Of a stretch of DNA of 64,000 nucleotides, positions 33,186 to 42,381 are shown piece after piece. Position 1 is the first letter of the stretch. The number at the start of each line of letters is the position of its first letter. The stretch is from DASQYE01 sp036389675. GTDB lineage: Bacteria; Acidobacteriota; Blastocatellia; Pyrinomonadales; Pyrinomonadaceae. Where the stretch lies: the NCBI GenBank assembly GCA_036389675.1, contig DASVWI010000028.1, positions 23,983 to 87,982 on the forward strand. The letters are read 5' to 3'. The notes under the pieces were generated by a model. It saw only the letters and a list, made by a program, of their open reading frames with translations, was not told where the DNA came from and ran no database searches. A program made the position numbers and the translations under genes.

Positions 33186-33827
33186 ATGGATACGGCAACC
33201 TCTATTGACGAACTATACTTCGGCACATCTGCGCCGCATTTAGTCGTGGCCGAGCCCCCAACCGATCATGCCTTGCTGGAGGCCACGCGAACGGGCGACG
33301 AGGCTGCCTTCGCAGAGCTGGTCGGGCGCTACCGCAACCAGATTACGAGTTACGTTTACCGCATGACGGGTGATTATGATTGCGCGGTCGATCTGGCACA
33401 GGAGACTTTCGTGCGCGTCTACCGCGCGGCGGAGCGCTATCAGGCGAGCCATGCCTTTTCAACCTACATTTACCGGATCGCGACGAATCTGGCGATCAGC
33501 GAATTACGCAGACGAAAGCGCCGGCGGCTGGTTTCGCTGACAGGGTTTTTTCAGTCGAGCGACGGCGCGCCACCCGTCGAGTTCAATCCGCCTGACCTGC
33601 GGCCTTTGCAGGACACGGCCCTCGTCGACGAGGAGCGCCGGGCGGCTGTCACGCGGGCCATCAGTACGCTGCCGGATAAGTATCGCGCGCCGCTGGTGCT
33701 GCGCGATGTAGAGGGCAAAAGCTACGAGGAGATCGCGTCGATTCTGCAAACGAGCGAAGGCACGGTTAAATCTCGCATCAGCCGCGCGCGCTCCTTCTTG
33801 CGCGATAAGCTGAAGGCTTACTTGTGA
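33186..33827 (+). CDS. ECF-type RNA polymerase sigma factor
   Basis: 213 residues. Region 2 is at ~45-115 (YVYRMTGDYDCAVDLAQETF, FSTYIYRIATNLAISELRR) and region 4 at ~150-210 (LPDKYRAPLVLRDVEGKSYE, TSEGTVKSRISRARSFLRD). It starts MDTATSIDELYFG without an obvious Shine-Dalgarno. Its stop overlaps the anti-sigma start (TGATG), so the two are translationally coupled. It is not a close copy of the ECF factor at 25646. Confidence 0.93.
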   Translation: MDTATSIDELYFGTSAPHLVVAEPPTDHALLEATRTGDEAAFAELVGRYRNQITSYVYRMTGDYDCAVDLAQETFVRVYRAAERYQASHAFSTYIYRIATNLAISELRRRKRRRLVSLTGFFQSSDGAPPVEFNPPDLRPLQDTALVDEERRAAVTRAISTLPDKYRAPLVLRDVEGKSYEEIASILQTSEGTVKSRISRARSFLRDKLKAYL

Positions 33828-34654
33828 TGAAAGTAATAAAAGCAATGGACTGCAAAGCATGCCGCAACGAAATCGAAGACGCCCTCGGGGATGAGCGCCC
33901 GAGCGAGCTGGCCCAGAGGCATCTGGAATCGTGCGAGCGCTGCCGCCTCTTTCAAGAAGAGCGGAGCGCGCTCCGCGAGCTTATGTCGTCACTGGGCACA
34001 ATCAATGCGCCGAATGATTTTGACTGGAAGCTGCGTGCGCGCATCGCTGCCGATGAGCGAGGCGCGTATCGAAGGCGTTTGCGCGGCGGGTTTGCTCCCG
34101 GCCTCCCGGCCATAGGGCTCGCCGCTTCGTTCGTCCTGCTCGTCGCCGTCGCCGTTCTCTTCAAGCAATCGGATGTGCGTTTAAATCCGGGCCGGGTCGA
34201 GGTGGCAACCGTGCCGGCGAAGAGCGTGGTGGAAACGCCGGTCAGGGATTCCGTTAAAATTAATGAAAGTAATGGTGGCGCAGCGGTCGATAGCGTGGCT
34301 AGGGTAAACGCGACGAAAGCTTCAGCCGGGAACAGGACGGTGCGCGCTGCTCGTGCTACGCAGGCCAGAAGCGTAAGAGTAGAGCCCGGAGCGCCAGAGC
34401 TAAGGGCCTCGGCTGCGGCTGTTAATCCCTCGCTGCGCTCGAATGATTTCAGCAGCAGCGCCGCGCCCGTCGTCTCGCTCTTTTCCATACCTGTTCGCAC
34501 ACCCGCGCAGCCCCTGAAAGTCCTGCTCGATGAGGGGCGGGGAACGATGCGAACCGTCGCCTTGCAGCCCGTCACCTTCGGCTCGCAGAAGATACTTGAG
34601 CGCGGCGGGGCTGCCAAAGGGATGGAACAGCAGGGCACAGATGAGGTCTGGTGA
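33827..34654 (+). CDS. Anti-sigma factor with zinc finger
   Basis: 275 residues. The zinc-binding domain is at the start: MDCKACRNEIEDAL, then QRHLESCERCRLFQEERSAL (H-x3-C-x2-C, about residues 33-40). A single helix lies at ~90-107 (AIGLAASFVLLVAVAVLF). The extracytoplasmic part is low complexity (Ala, Val, Ser, Arg rich). It begins with an ATG sharing one base with the sigma stop, so stoichiometric production is expected. The next gene, an HtrA-like protein, may belong to the same regulatory unit. Confidence 0.87.
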   Translation: MKVIKAMDCKACRNEIEDALGDERPSELAQRHLESCERCRLFQEERSALRELMSSLGTINAPNDFDWKLRARIAADERGAYRRRLRGGFAPGLPAIGLAASFVLLVAVAVLFKQSDVRLNPGRVEVATVPAKSVVETPVRDSVKINESNGGAAVDSVARVNATKASAGNRTVRAARATQARSVRVEPGAPELRASAAAVNPSLRSNDFSSSAAPVVSLFSIPVRTPAQPLKVLLDEGRGTMRTVALQPVTFGSQKILERGGAAKGMEQQGTDEVW

Positions 34655-34695
34655 TCAATCAATCGAGCCTTAGCTCGGGAGTTTTATAAACCATT

Positions 34696-36426
34696 TTGCT
34701 TTTCAGTAATCTTAAAAGTCAGTTGAAGGTTGTAGCGTTCGTCGTCATCGCGGCGACAGGCGCGCCTGCACAGCAGCCGAGCCAGAGGCCCGTCATCGCG
34801 CCGCCTCCGCCGCCACAGCGCGTGCCCGCTGCGCCTGCGCCAACCCGGCGCTCAGCCTCGCAGCAGCCGCCGCCGCAGATTGTTACCGTCCTGCATCGTA
34901 TGACGGGAATCAAGTTGATGAGATGGCTGAATCGTTCGGGCGCTCCCGTGGCCGCCATCATAGAGTTCGATAATGAGAACGCGACCAGCACGGACATGCA
35001 CATGAGCATCACGGCGGGGTTCGCGCTCGGCGACGGCCAGAGTGTTATTGCTTCACTTCCGCAGGCCGAAGCAGAGGTAGAGGGCGGCGCGATTGAAGCC
35101 CCGCCGGAGCAGCAACAGCAGGCGAAAGGCGCAGGCGCGCCGTCGTCTCAGGCGGCGGACATGACGGTCGTCAGGCCGAACGGCTTTCGTGTCGCGGCTG
35201 AATATGTGGGCCTTGACGGATTGACCGGCCTCTCGCTGCTACGCATCGACGGTGTCAAACTCCCGTCCGTGCCGGATGCTCTGGAAGAAAAGCTCGCCGT
35301 CGGGCAGCGCGTGCGGCTCTACGCGCCGGAGCCGGCGGGTCGGACTGATTCAAGATTGTCGAACAGTCTTTACCTGCGGCTCGGTGAGATAGAAGGTCGT
35401 TTGGCCGCCATCACTCGCTCGGCTTCAGGCCGCATCACTCACCTGACGGTTCGAGCACAGGGACTTTCACCATCGGTCAACGGCGGTATAGCGATCAACG
35501 ACGCCGGCGAGACCGTCGGCATAGTCGAGGCCAGCAGCGCGAGCGAAGCGCGCATCCTGCCGGCACAGGTTATCAAGCGCGCGGCTGAGCGCGTGCTCGC
35601 GCGACGTGCGAGCGTCCCGCGCCCGGTGCTGGGCGTGCGCGGCAAATCCGTCACCGCCGCCACCATGTTTCAATTCATGTCCGGCGGGTGGTCTCAGGCA
35701 GAGGCCCTCGCCCTGATGAACAAAGGGCAGGGCCTATTGTTAACCTCAGTCGTGCCGAATACACCGGCGGCGCTCGCAGACCTTCGCCCCGGAGACATCA
35801 TCGTCAGCGTTAATAATAATGATATCAAGAGCGCGGAGGATTTCTCCTTTACGCTGACCGAGGCGGGCGGCGATTCCACGGTCATGTTCACAGTCCTGCG
35901 TGGGCAAAAGCCTGCCCCTGCGCCCGCCGGGCCACCCGCCCCGCCCGCGCCGGAACTAGCACCGCCAGCGCCCATGGCCCCAATGCCACAGCTCAGGGTT
36001 GAGCCTTTCGCGCTTCCCAAGCCGCTCGAGCCGCTCAAGACCATCAACGTCCCGATCAAATTGAGCTACTCGTACAAGATTTCCAACGCGCCGAAGGCAG
36101 CGCCCGCAATCGCCGCGCAGGCCGCGCCGCGCACAGAGCTGTTTACCTCGCGCGGTGTGGAAGTCATTCCGCTGGCGAACGCGGGCGCGACGCGTCTGGG
36201 GGCTCGCGCCGGAGTGCTTGTCGTCTCTGTTGGTGTGACGAGCGAGGCTGCGCGCGCCGGTTTGCGTGAGGGGGACGTGATTGAGTCCGTCAACGGTCAA
36301 CTGCTGTCCTCGACCACTCGCACGGAGATGGTCTTTGCCCCGGACGTTCGCCTCACGCTCGGCGTTGTGCGTCGCGGGCAGAAACTGAGCATCAACCTTC
36401 CGGCCAAAGAAGCGAAGCGGAAATAG
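34696..36426 (+). CDS. HtrA-like double-PDZ protein with apparently lost catalytic residues
   Basis: A 576-residue exported protein. The start is uncertain: TTG at 34696 gives a short signal peptide (VVAFVVIAATGAPAQ), followed by Pro-rich residues 27-60. Residues ~60-300 resemble a trypsin/HtrA barrel by strand pattern, but where HtrA has TNxHV this protein has FALGDGQSVIASL. The Ser loop (GNSGGPL in HtrA) is replaced by LSPSVNGGIAINDAGETVGI. Two PDZ domains follow: ~330-400 (GLLLTSVVPNTPAALADLRP, GDIIVSVNNNDIKSAEDF) and ~500-570 (GVLVVSVGVTSEAARAGLRE, GDVIESVNG). The linker is Pro/Ala rich. It follows the anti-sigma gene by 41 bases, so a role in sensing or scaffolding of misfolded proteins is plausible. 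Confidence 0.72.
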   Translation: MLFSNLKSQLKVVAFVVIAATGAPAQQPSQRPVIAPPPPPQRVPAAPAPTRRSASQQPPPQIVTVLHRMTGIKLMRWLNRSGAPVAAIIEFDNENATSTDMHMSITAGFALGDGQSVIASLPQAEAEVEGGAIEAPPEQQQQAKGAGAPSSQAADMTVVRPNGFRVAAEYVGLDGLTGLSLLRIDGVKLPSVPDALEEKLAVGQRVRLYAPEPAGRTDSRLSNSLYLRLGEIEGRLAAITRSASGRITHLTVRAQGLSPSVNGGIAINDAGETVGIVEASSASEARILPAQVIKRAAERVLARRASVPRPVLGVRGKSVTAATMFQFMSGGWSQAEALALMNKGQGLLLTSVVPNTPAALADLRPGDIIVSVNNNDIKSAEDFSFTLTEAGGDSTVMFTVLRGQKPAPAPAGPPAPPAPELAPPAPMAPMPQLRVEPFALPKPLEPLKTINVPIKLSYSYKISNAPKAAPAIAAQAAPRTELFTSRGVEVIPLANAGATRLGARAGVLVVSVGVTSEAARAGLREGDVIESVNGQLLSSTTRTEMVFAPDVRLTLGVVRRGQKLSINLPAKEAKRK

Positions 36427-36465
36427 ATCGCTGCGGCAGCTTTGCTCCTTCAATTGAAGCTCTAC

Positions 36466-38439
36466 TCAGTCAAGGTCGTTTCGTTGGATGAGGCTTGCTA
36501 TCACGGCCACCAGCTCGGCCAGCTCGACCGGCTTCGTGACGTGCATCTGATAGCCGGCCCTGAGCGCACGCAGGCGGTCTTCTGTTCTGGCATAGGCCGT
36601 CAGGGCGATGGCAGGGATTTTCCCCCCGCGCCCGGCAGGTAGCGCCCTGATCTTACCGATCAACTCATAGCCGTCCTCGCCCGGCATCCCTATGTCGCTG
36701 ACCAGAATAGCCGGCCTCTCTGTTTCGATGGCTTCGAGCGCCTCCTGAGCCGAGCGTGCGGTGATTACTTCCGCGCCGCATTGGCCGAGGCCCAGTCTCA
36801 GCATCTCCCTTGTGTCGGCTTCGTCATCCACCACCAGCACCCTCATTCCGTCCATTCTCTCAGGACAATCATAGGTGACAAACGTGTCCATCGCCGTCGG
36901 GTGGATGCGCTCTGCCGGGTTGTTCTTTTGATAAACGGAGACCACAGGAAGCTTGACGACGAAAGTTGCCCCTTGCCCTTCGCCCGGGCTCTCGGCATCC
37001 ACTGTTCCGCCGTGCAGTTCTACTAAATGGTGGACGATAGAAAGTCCGAGCCCGAGCCCTCCGTGCTGGCGCGTCGTCTTCTGGTCTGCCTGACGGAAAC
37101 GCTCGAAGACGTGCGGCAGAAACTCGGGTTTGATGCCGATTCCCGTATCGCTGACGGCAATCTCGATGTGAGAGTTGATGCGCTCAAGCCTGACCTGCAC
37201 GCGCCCGCCGCGCGGCGTGAACTTGATGGCGTTCGACAGTAGATTCCAGAAGATCTGTTGGAGGCGTGCCGGATCGCCCGCGACCGAGACTACGCCTGAG
37301 TCCATCACTTTCTGAATCCGCACCCCTTTGGCTTCGGCTGCCGGTCTGAGCGCCTCTATGGCCGATTCGATGAACGAGGCCGGCTCCACCTGCCTGACAT
37401 CCAGACGCAGGTTGCCGGTGGTAATACGGGAGACATCCAGCAGATCGTCAATCAGTTGAGACTGAGCCCGCGCGTTACGCTCTATAGTCTCTAGCGCGCT
37501 GGCCGAAAGCTTTCCGTCGAGTTGTCCGGTGCGCATCAGATGTGCCCATCCGAGGATGGCCGTCAGCGGTGTCCGCAGCTCGTGCGAGACCGTGGAGAGA
37601 AACTCGTCCTTCAAGCGGTTGGCCTCGCGCAGCTCTTCAGCCGTGCGCCGCTGCTCGTCTATGTCCGTGTTCGTCCCGAACCAGCACGTGATGCGGCCCT
37701 GAGCATCACGCAAAGGGTTAACGCGCGTCAGGAACCAGCGAAACTTGCCGTCCGCTCCCTTGATCGGAAACTCCATCTCGAAAGGCTCGCCGGTCTCAAG
37801 CGATACCCGCCAGCGCTTGACCACTTTAGGCAGCATCGCAGGGTCGTGCACAGCCTGCCAGCCCCATCCCTCCATCTGCTCCGGCGTCGTGCCCGTGTAT
37901 TCGTACCAGCGCTGGTTGTACCAGAAGATGTGCCCGTCCGGCTCGGCCATCCAAACGAGCTGCGGCACGGCATCCGCCAGCGTACGCAATCGCTGCTCGC
38001 TCTCCCTGAGCGCTTCTTCGGCCTGTTTGCGCTCTGTGATGTCGCGCGTGAAGCAGCGCGTGTGGACGAACCTTTCATCCTCCCAGAGCACGTTCGAGTT
38101 AATGAGAACGTAACGAATCGAGCCGTCCTTACATCTGAGGCGTGCTTCGTAATTATAAAGCGTCTCTTTGTTGGACAGCCGTTTGAGGATGTCATTAATC
38201 GTATTCTGGTCGGCGTGAAACTCCGTGATCTTGCGCCCGATATACTCTTCGCGTGTATAGCCCAGCAGGTCAAGCTCTGCCTGATTGGCCCAGAGGATAG
38301 ACCCGTCGGCCCCGACCCAGTGCAATCCGACGGAAGCATTCTCGATGAAATCGGCCAGCTCACGCTCGCGTCGGCTCAATCCTTCGAGCATCTTCGCTTG
38401 CTCGGAAGAGTTTTCGTAAATCACATTGTCATCAGGCAT
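36466..38439 (-). CDS. Hybrid sensor histidine kinase/response regulator with two PAS domains
   Basis: 657 residues from ATG 38439 (MPDDNVIYENS); an in-frame TTG at 38514 would add 25 residues. Domains in order: PAS (~25-125, FIENASVGLHWVGADGSIL), PAS-PAC (~150-270, VPQLVWMAEPDGHIFWYNQR), HisKA with phospho-acceptor His in LSTVSHELRTPLTAILGW (~283), HATPase_c (~390-505, WNLLSNAIKFTPRGGRV and the G-boxes DTGIGIKPE, HGGLGLGLSI), and a C-terminal receiver (~540-650) with phospho-acceptor Asp in ILVSDIGMPGEDGYE (~581). No membrane segment, so it is cytoplasmic. It lacks an output domain and must pass phosphate to a separate protein. The nearest candidate targets are the PilZ and ligase genes transcribed divergently. 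Confidence 0.93.
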   Translation of the reverse strand: MPDDNVIYENSSEQAKMLEGLSRRERELADFIENASVGLHWVGADGSILWANQAELDLLGYTREEYIGRKITEFHADQNTINDILKRLSNKETLYNYEARLRCKDGSIRYVLINSNVLWEDERFVHTRCFTRDITERKQAEEALRESEQRLRTLADAVPQLVWMAEPDGHIFWYNQRWYEYTGTTPEQMEGWGWQAVHDPAMLPKVVKRWRVSLETGEPFEMEFPIKGADGKFRWFLTRVNPLRDAQGRITCWFGTNTDIDEQRRTAEELREANRLKDEFLSTVSHELRTPLTAILGWAHLMRTGQLDGKLSASALETIERNARAQSQLIDDLLDVSRITTGNLRLDVRQVEPASFIESAIEALRPAAEAKGVRIQKVMDSGVVSVAGDPARLQQIFWNLLSNAIKFTPRGGRVQVRLERINSHIEIAVSDTGIGIKPEFLPHVFERFRQADQKTTRQHGGLGLGLSIVHHLVELHGGTVDAESPGEGQGATFVVKLPVVSVYQKNNPAERIHPTAMDTFVTYDCPERMDGMRVLVVDDEADTREMLRLGLGQCGAEVITARSAQEALEAIETERPAILVSDIGMPGEDGYELIGKIRALPAGRGGKIPAIALTAYARTEDRLRALRAGYQMHVTKPVELAELVAVIASLIQRNDLD

Positions 38440-38708
38440 CAGGTTTGTTCGGCCTTTGGGTTGATATGCGTAAGGTCTCTGGAAAATGGCTTCGCGACAC
38501 TTTTTTAAAACCAATGGGGGTTGGACTCATTATAGGAGATAACAGAAAGATTTACACCATGTGATTAGCGCGCGAGGGCCGGACGACCAGTCGGCCATCT
38601 TTCCGGCGGCGATTAATCGCGCCTCAGAACCCCGTATTCTTGCTTGCGGGGACGGAACCTGTGTTAATCTAGGCGCACAAAACGCGCTCGTTTAATCCTG
38701 CTCCGAAG

Positions 38709-40085
38709 ATGTATGTGTTTGTGCCTGACGCTATGCTGCATAAAGCCGTATCGCATTATCATGAGTTGCTCACGCAGAACGACTTGTCGGAATCTTCCCG
38801 ACAGATGCTGGACGAGGGGCTCGAACGCACCAAGCTGATCTTCGGTGGCCGCCGTCTATCGCCCTACCTGCGCCCGCACTTCGTCACGGAATCGGACTGG
38901 TCACGCGTGACGCGTATCTGCGAAACGGTCTGGAGCGCGATTGAGAAGGTCAAGGACGCGGCGGTCGAAAACGACGCCTTGATCGATGAGCTGGGCCTGA
39001 CGGATACGGAGCGCGAGCTGGTGCAGATTGACCCCGGCTATAAGGCCGTCTCGCCGACAGCGCGGCTGGACTCTTTCCTGACGGATGAGGCTTACAGCTT
39101 CGTCGAGCTGAACGGCGAAAGCCCCGCCGGCATAGCCTACGCCGACGCCGCCTATGATATTTTCACAGAGCTTCCAGTCATGCGCCGCTTTGCCGAGAGC
39201 TACAACGTGCGCCAGCTTTACGGGCGCGCGAAGATGCTGGACGTGCTGCTGCGCGCGCACGCCGAACACCTTGGCCGCAAGCCCGATCACGCGCCGCACA
39301 TAGCCATCATCGACCTGAAGGGCATGCCGACGCAGAAAGAGTTTGAGTTGTTCAAAGAGTATTTTGAGAGCCAGGGCTGCCCGGCGATCATCGGCTCGCC
39401 GGACGAACTGGAATGGACGGGCGAGCGGCTGCGCGCGGGTGATTTCGAGATTGATATTGTCTACAAGCGCCTGCTCGTCAACGAGTATCTGCCGGTCATG
39501 GAGGAGAGCCCCGCGCTGCTGGAGGCTTACCGCGCCGGCGCTGTCTGTATGGTCAACAGCTTTCGCTCGAAGCTGATTCACAAGAAAGCCCTCTTCGCGG
39601 TGCTCACAGACAAGCGGCACGCGCGCCTTTTTACGGACGCCGAGCGAGATGTCATCGCCGCGCACGTCCCGTGGACGCGCCGCGTGCGCGCCGAAAAGAG
39701 CGATTACTCGGGCGTGGAGATCGACCTGCTTGAGTTCATCGCCGCTCGACGCGAGCGTCTCGTGCTTAAACCCAACGATGACTACGGCGGCCACGGCATC
39801 TACATTGGCTGGAATACGGACGAAATCTCATGGGCCGAGGCAATGCAAAGCGCACTCGCCAACGGCGACTATCTGGTGCAGGAACGTGTGCCGACGGCGC
39901 GCGAGGTCTTCCCGGCTTTGCAGGAGGACGGCTCTGTCAATTTCGCGGAGCAGTTGGTCGACCTGGACCCCCTACTCTTTTTCGGCAAGGTGGGCTCGGC
40001 CTTCACGCGCCTGTCGTTTACGGAGCTTGCCAACGTCAGCTCGGGCGGCGGCATGGTTCCCACCTTCATCATCAGCGAAAAGTAG
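38709..40085 (+). CDS. Circularly permuted ATP-grasp family protein
   Basis: 458 residues. The permuted ATP-grasp blocks are: DEAYSFVELNGESPAGIAYA (~130-150, Mg2+-binding E/N), DIVYKRLLVNEYL (~255), VCMVNSFRSKLIHKKALFA (~280-298, the N-S-x-R-S-K block) and LVLKPNDDYGGHGIYIG (~353-370, ATP lysine and glycine-rich loop). This is the order known for CP-ATP-grasp proteins, predicted to form peptide or amide bonds. There is no adjacent alpha-E or transglutaminase gene, the usual partners. It opens a plus-strand run with PilZ, an unknown gene and a YbdK-type ligase, followed convergently by an amidotransferase. Confidence 0.82.
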   Translation: MYVFVPDAMLHKAVSHYHELLTQNDLSESSRQMLDEGLERTKLIFGGRRLSPYLRPHFVTESDWSRVTRICETVWSAIEKVKDAAVENDALIDELGLTDTERELVQIDPGYKAVSPTARLDSFLTDEAYSFVELNGESPAGIAYADAAYDIFTELPVMRRFAESYNVRQLYGRAKMLDVLLRAHAEHLGRKPDHAPHIAIIDLKGMPTQKEFELFKEYFESQGCPAIIGSPDELEWTGERLRAGDFEIDIVYKRLLVNEYLPVMEESPALLEAYRAGAVCMVNSFRSKLIHKKALFAVLTDKRHARLFTDAERDVIAAHVPWTRRVRAEKSDYSGVEIDLLEFIAARRERLVLKPNDDYGGHGIYIGWNTDEISWAEAMQSALANGDYLVQERVPTAREVFPALQEDGSVNFAEQLVDLDPLLFFGKVGSAFTRLSFTELANVSSGGGMVPTFIISEK

Positions 40086-40181
40086 GGCGGGGATTGCGTA
40101 GGCGGGCAGGGGGTTCGCCGGGGGGGGTGAAAAGGGAAGCTCGCGTGGGTCAAATTCTCAAACGTAGGGAGTTTCAGGGGT

Positions 40182-40517
40182 ATGGTCGAAGAGCTTGACA
40201 GCGAAGCTGTATTGCCGTCGGACGAGCGCCGCCAGCACGACCGCTCGCGCCTCATCGTCGATGTCTTTTTTGACGGCAAGGACGCGACCGGCGTCGCCAG
40301 CACGAAAGATATCAGCGTCGGCGGCCTCTACATGAACACGCAGATGGTCTTACCCGAAGGCTCGGTGCTCATGCTCAGAATACCTTTAGGCGAGAGTCAG
40401 GTGATAGTCAACGCCGAGGTCGTCTATAGCAATCCGGGCCGCGGCGTCGGCGTACAGTTTCAGGGTCTCTCGGACAAAGACCGCGCCCTGATGGAGCGCG
40501 AGTTGCCGCCGATATGA
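40182..40517 (+). CDS. PilZ-domain protein
   Basis: 111 residues: essentially one PilZ domain. The c-di-GMP motif order is present as RRQHDRSRLIVDVFF (RxxxR-like, about residues 12-22) and the downstream D-x-S-x-x-G as KDISVGGLYMNT (about 48-58). Further strands follow (GSVLMLRIPLGESQ, GRGVGVQFQGLSDKDR). It would bind c-di-GMP and change activity of a partner. Its stop overlaps the next start (ATGA), pointing to the 193-residue protein as the partner. Confidence 0.88.
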   Translation: MVEELDSEAVLPSDERRQHDRSRLIVDVFFDGKDATGVASTKDISVGGLYMNTQMVLPEGSVLMLRIPLGESQVIVNAEVVYSNPGRGVGVQFQGLSDKDRALMERELPPI

Positions 40518-41095
40518 GTTCGACGGAAACCACACACGAGCCTGTACAGCTTCGCTGGCTGGAGCTTCCTTCTACGATGCGGGAGGCGCTCCACCGAAAG
40601 CTGGAAGGGCTCTATGAGAACGCGCGCGACGAGGACGCTTTCAACTCGCTCGCGGTCGACAAGCAGCAGGCGCTACTGATTCTCGCCCGTCGCTTTATAG
40701 AGCTGGATTTGTGGAAGGCCGTGCGGCGCGTCGAGAACGTCTACGGCGAGGGCGGCGTCGGGATGGATTTCAAAGCGTGGCCGCTGCTTCATGCCACGCT
40801 CCGCAGGCGCAAAGATTTCACCAGCCGCTTCGCCAATCACGGCGATACGACCGGAGGCTTTATCGAGCGCGGGGTCGGTCGCGCCTCCCTTCATGTGCTT
40901 TACGTTGATAACGGAGAGCGCCGCTGGGCCGCACACTTCGACATGTATAACCCGTGGGCTTCGCCCTTAAACGCATGGCGGCATCTGGTGGTGGAAAAGA
41001 TTCAGGGCTATACGCCGGACTGGCGCGCCATCGGCGCTTCCATCTGGAAAGAGCCCGCAGACCTCTCTGACGCGACCGGAGAGAGAGTCGTATAA
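40514..41095 (+). CDS. Hypothetical protein coupled to PilZ gene
   Basis: 193 residues, soluble, mixed alpha/beta, no known motif. The N-terminal ~70 residues are helical (TMREALHRKLEGLYENAR, ALLILARRFIELDLWKAVRR). The second half is strand-rich and ends near PADLSDATGERVV. ATGA overlap with the PilZ gene means coupled translation, so this may be a c-di-GMP-controlled effector. A 72-base gap with GGAGA leads to the YbdK-type gene. Confidence 0.6.
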   Translation: MSSTETTHEPVQLRWLELPSTMREALHRKLEGLYENARDEDAFNSLAVDKQQALLILARRFIELDLWKAVRRVENVYGEGGVGMDFKAWPLLHATLRRRKDFTSRFANHGDTTGGFIERGVGRASLHVLYVDNGERRWAAHFDMYNPWASPLNAWRHLVVEKIQGYTPDWRAIGASIWKEPADLSDATGERVV

Positions 41096-41167
41096 ATGAG
41101 GGACGGGTTCGAGCGAGGAGGGTTGCAACCGACCGCAAGCCCTGTTGGGTAAAAGGAGACACACGAT

Positions 41168-42328
41168 ATGTTTGAGCAATACACACTCGGCATCGAAGAA
41201 GAGTTTCAGATCGTTGACCCAAAGACGCGAGAGCTGCGTTCACACGTCTCCGAATTTTTGGAAGAGGGCAAGATGATTCTCGGCGAGCAGATCAAGCCCG
41301 AGATGATTCAGTCGATGATAGAGGTCGGCACGGGCATCTGTCACAACATTCAGGAGGCGCGGGCGGACATCTCGCGCCTGCGCGGCATCATCTCGGGCCT
41401 TGCGCGCAAGACAGGACTGGAGATCGTCGCCGCTTCGACGCATCCGATTTCGCGCTGGCAGGATCAGAAGATTTTCGATGACGAGCGTTACGAGCTGCTG
41501 GTCGAAGAGCTGCAAACGGTCGCGCGCTCGCTCCTGATCTTCGGCCTGCACGTTCACGTCGGCATCGCCGATAAAGACCGGCAGATTCATATCATGAACG
41601 CCGCGCGCTATTTCCTCCCGCACGTCCTTGCGCTGACCACCTCTTCGCCCTTCTGGATGGGCCATAATACGGGTCTGAAGTCCTACCGCTCGGAGGTCTT
41701 CAAGCAGTTTCCGCGCACGGATATTCCAGACCACTACGATTCCTTCTCCTCCTTCCAGCGCTACGTCGAGCTGCTGGTCAAGACGGGCTGCATAGACAAC
41801 GGCAAGAAAATCTGGTGGGACGTTCGCCCGCACCCGTTCTTCCCGACGCTTGAGTTCCGCATCTGCGACATACCGACGCGCGTGGACGACACCATCGCCA
41901 TCGCCGCGCTCTTTCAGGCCATCGTCGCCAAGCTCGATAAGCTGATAGATAAAAATCTGGGCTTCCGTCTCTACCGGCGCGCCCTGATACAGGAAAACAA
42001 GTGGCGAGCCGTGCGCTACGGCCTCGGGGGCAAGATGATAGATTTCGGGAAACAGAAGGAAGTGCCCGTCCGTGATCTGATTCTTGAGCTGTTGGAATTC
42101 GTAGACGACGTGCTGGACGAGCTGGGCTCAAGAAAAGAGATAGAGCACATTCACACTATCCTGGAGCGCGGCACGTCCGCCGACGAGCAGTTGCAAATCT
42201 ACCGCGAGACCAACGACCTGAAGGCCGTCGTTGATCGCCTGATCGAGCGCACGATGGAGAACGTCCCGCGCGACATCTCGCTCGACAGGGCACATCCGGT
42301 CGCATCCTCTTCGAGCATCTCCAAATAA
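41168..42328 (+). CDS. ybdK: YbdK-type carboxylate-amine ligase (GCS2 family)
   Basis: 386 residues of the glutamate-cysteine ligase 2 family: YTLGIEEEFQIVDPKTRELR (~6-25, acidic Mg2+ motif), ASTHPISRWQ, IFGLHVHVGIADKD (~125-138), MGHNTGLKSYRSEVF, and DVRPHPFFPTLEFRICDIPT (~215-234). The family makes gamma-glutamyl or other amide bonds using ATP; E. coli YbdK has weak glutamate-cysteine ligase activity. The gene starts ATG with AAAGGAG upstream. It ends against a perfect hairpin and converges with an amidotransferase gene. Confidence 0.93.
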   Translation: MFEQYTLGIEEEFQIVDPKTRELRSHVSEFLEEGKMILGEQIKPEMIQSMIEVGTGICHNIQEARADISRLRGIISGLARKTGLEIVAASTHPISRWQDQKIFDDERYELLVEELQTVARSLLIFGLHVHVGIADKDRQIHIMNAARYFLPHVLALTTSSPFWMGHNTGLKSYRSEVFKQFPRTDIPDHYDSFSSFQRYVELLVKTGCIDNGKKIWWDVRPHPFFPTLEFRICDIPTRVDDTIAIAALFQAIVAKLDKLIDKNLGFRLYRRALIQENKWRAVRYGLGGKMIDFGKQKEVPVRDLILELLEFVDDVLDELGSRKEIEHIHTILERGTSADEQLQIYRETNDLKAVVDRLIERTMENVPRDISLDRAHPVASSSSISK

Positions 42329-42346
42329 GAAGAAGAAAAGCCGAGC

Positions 42347-42381
42347 CACTCAATAGCCCCCTTCAAGGGGGCTATTGAGTG
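42347..42381. terminator. Bidirectional hairpin terminator between convergent genes
   Basis: A perfect 15-base stem, CACTCAATAGCCCCC (42347-42361) and GGGGGCTATTGAGTG (42367-42381), with TTCAA loop. No long T-run follows in the plus direction. Its right arm overlaps the last codons and stop of the minus-strand amidotransferase (stop at 42372). Confidence 0.8.
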
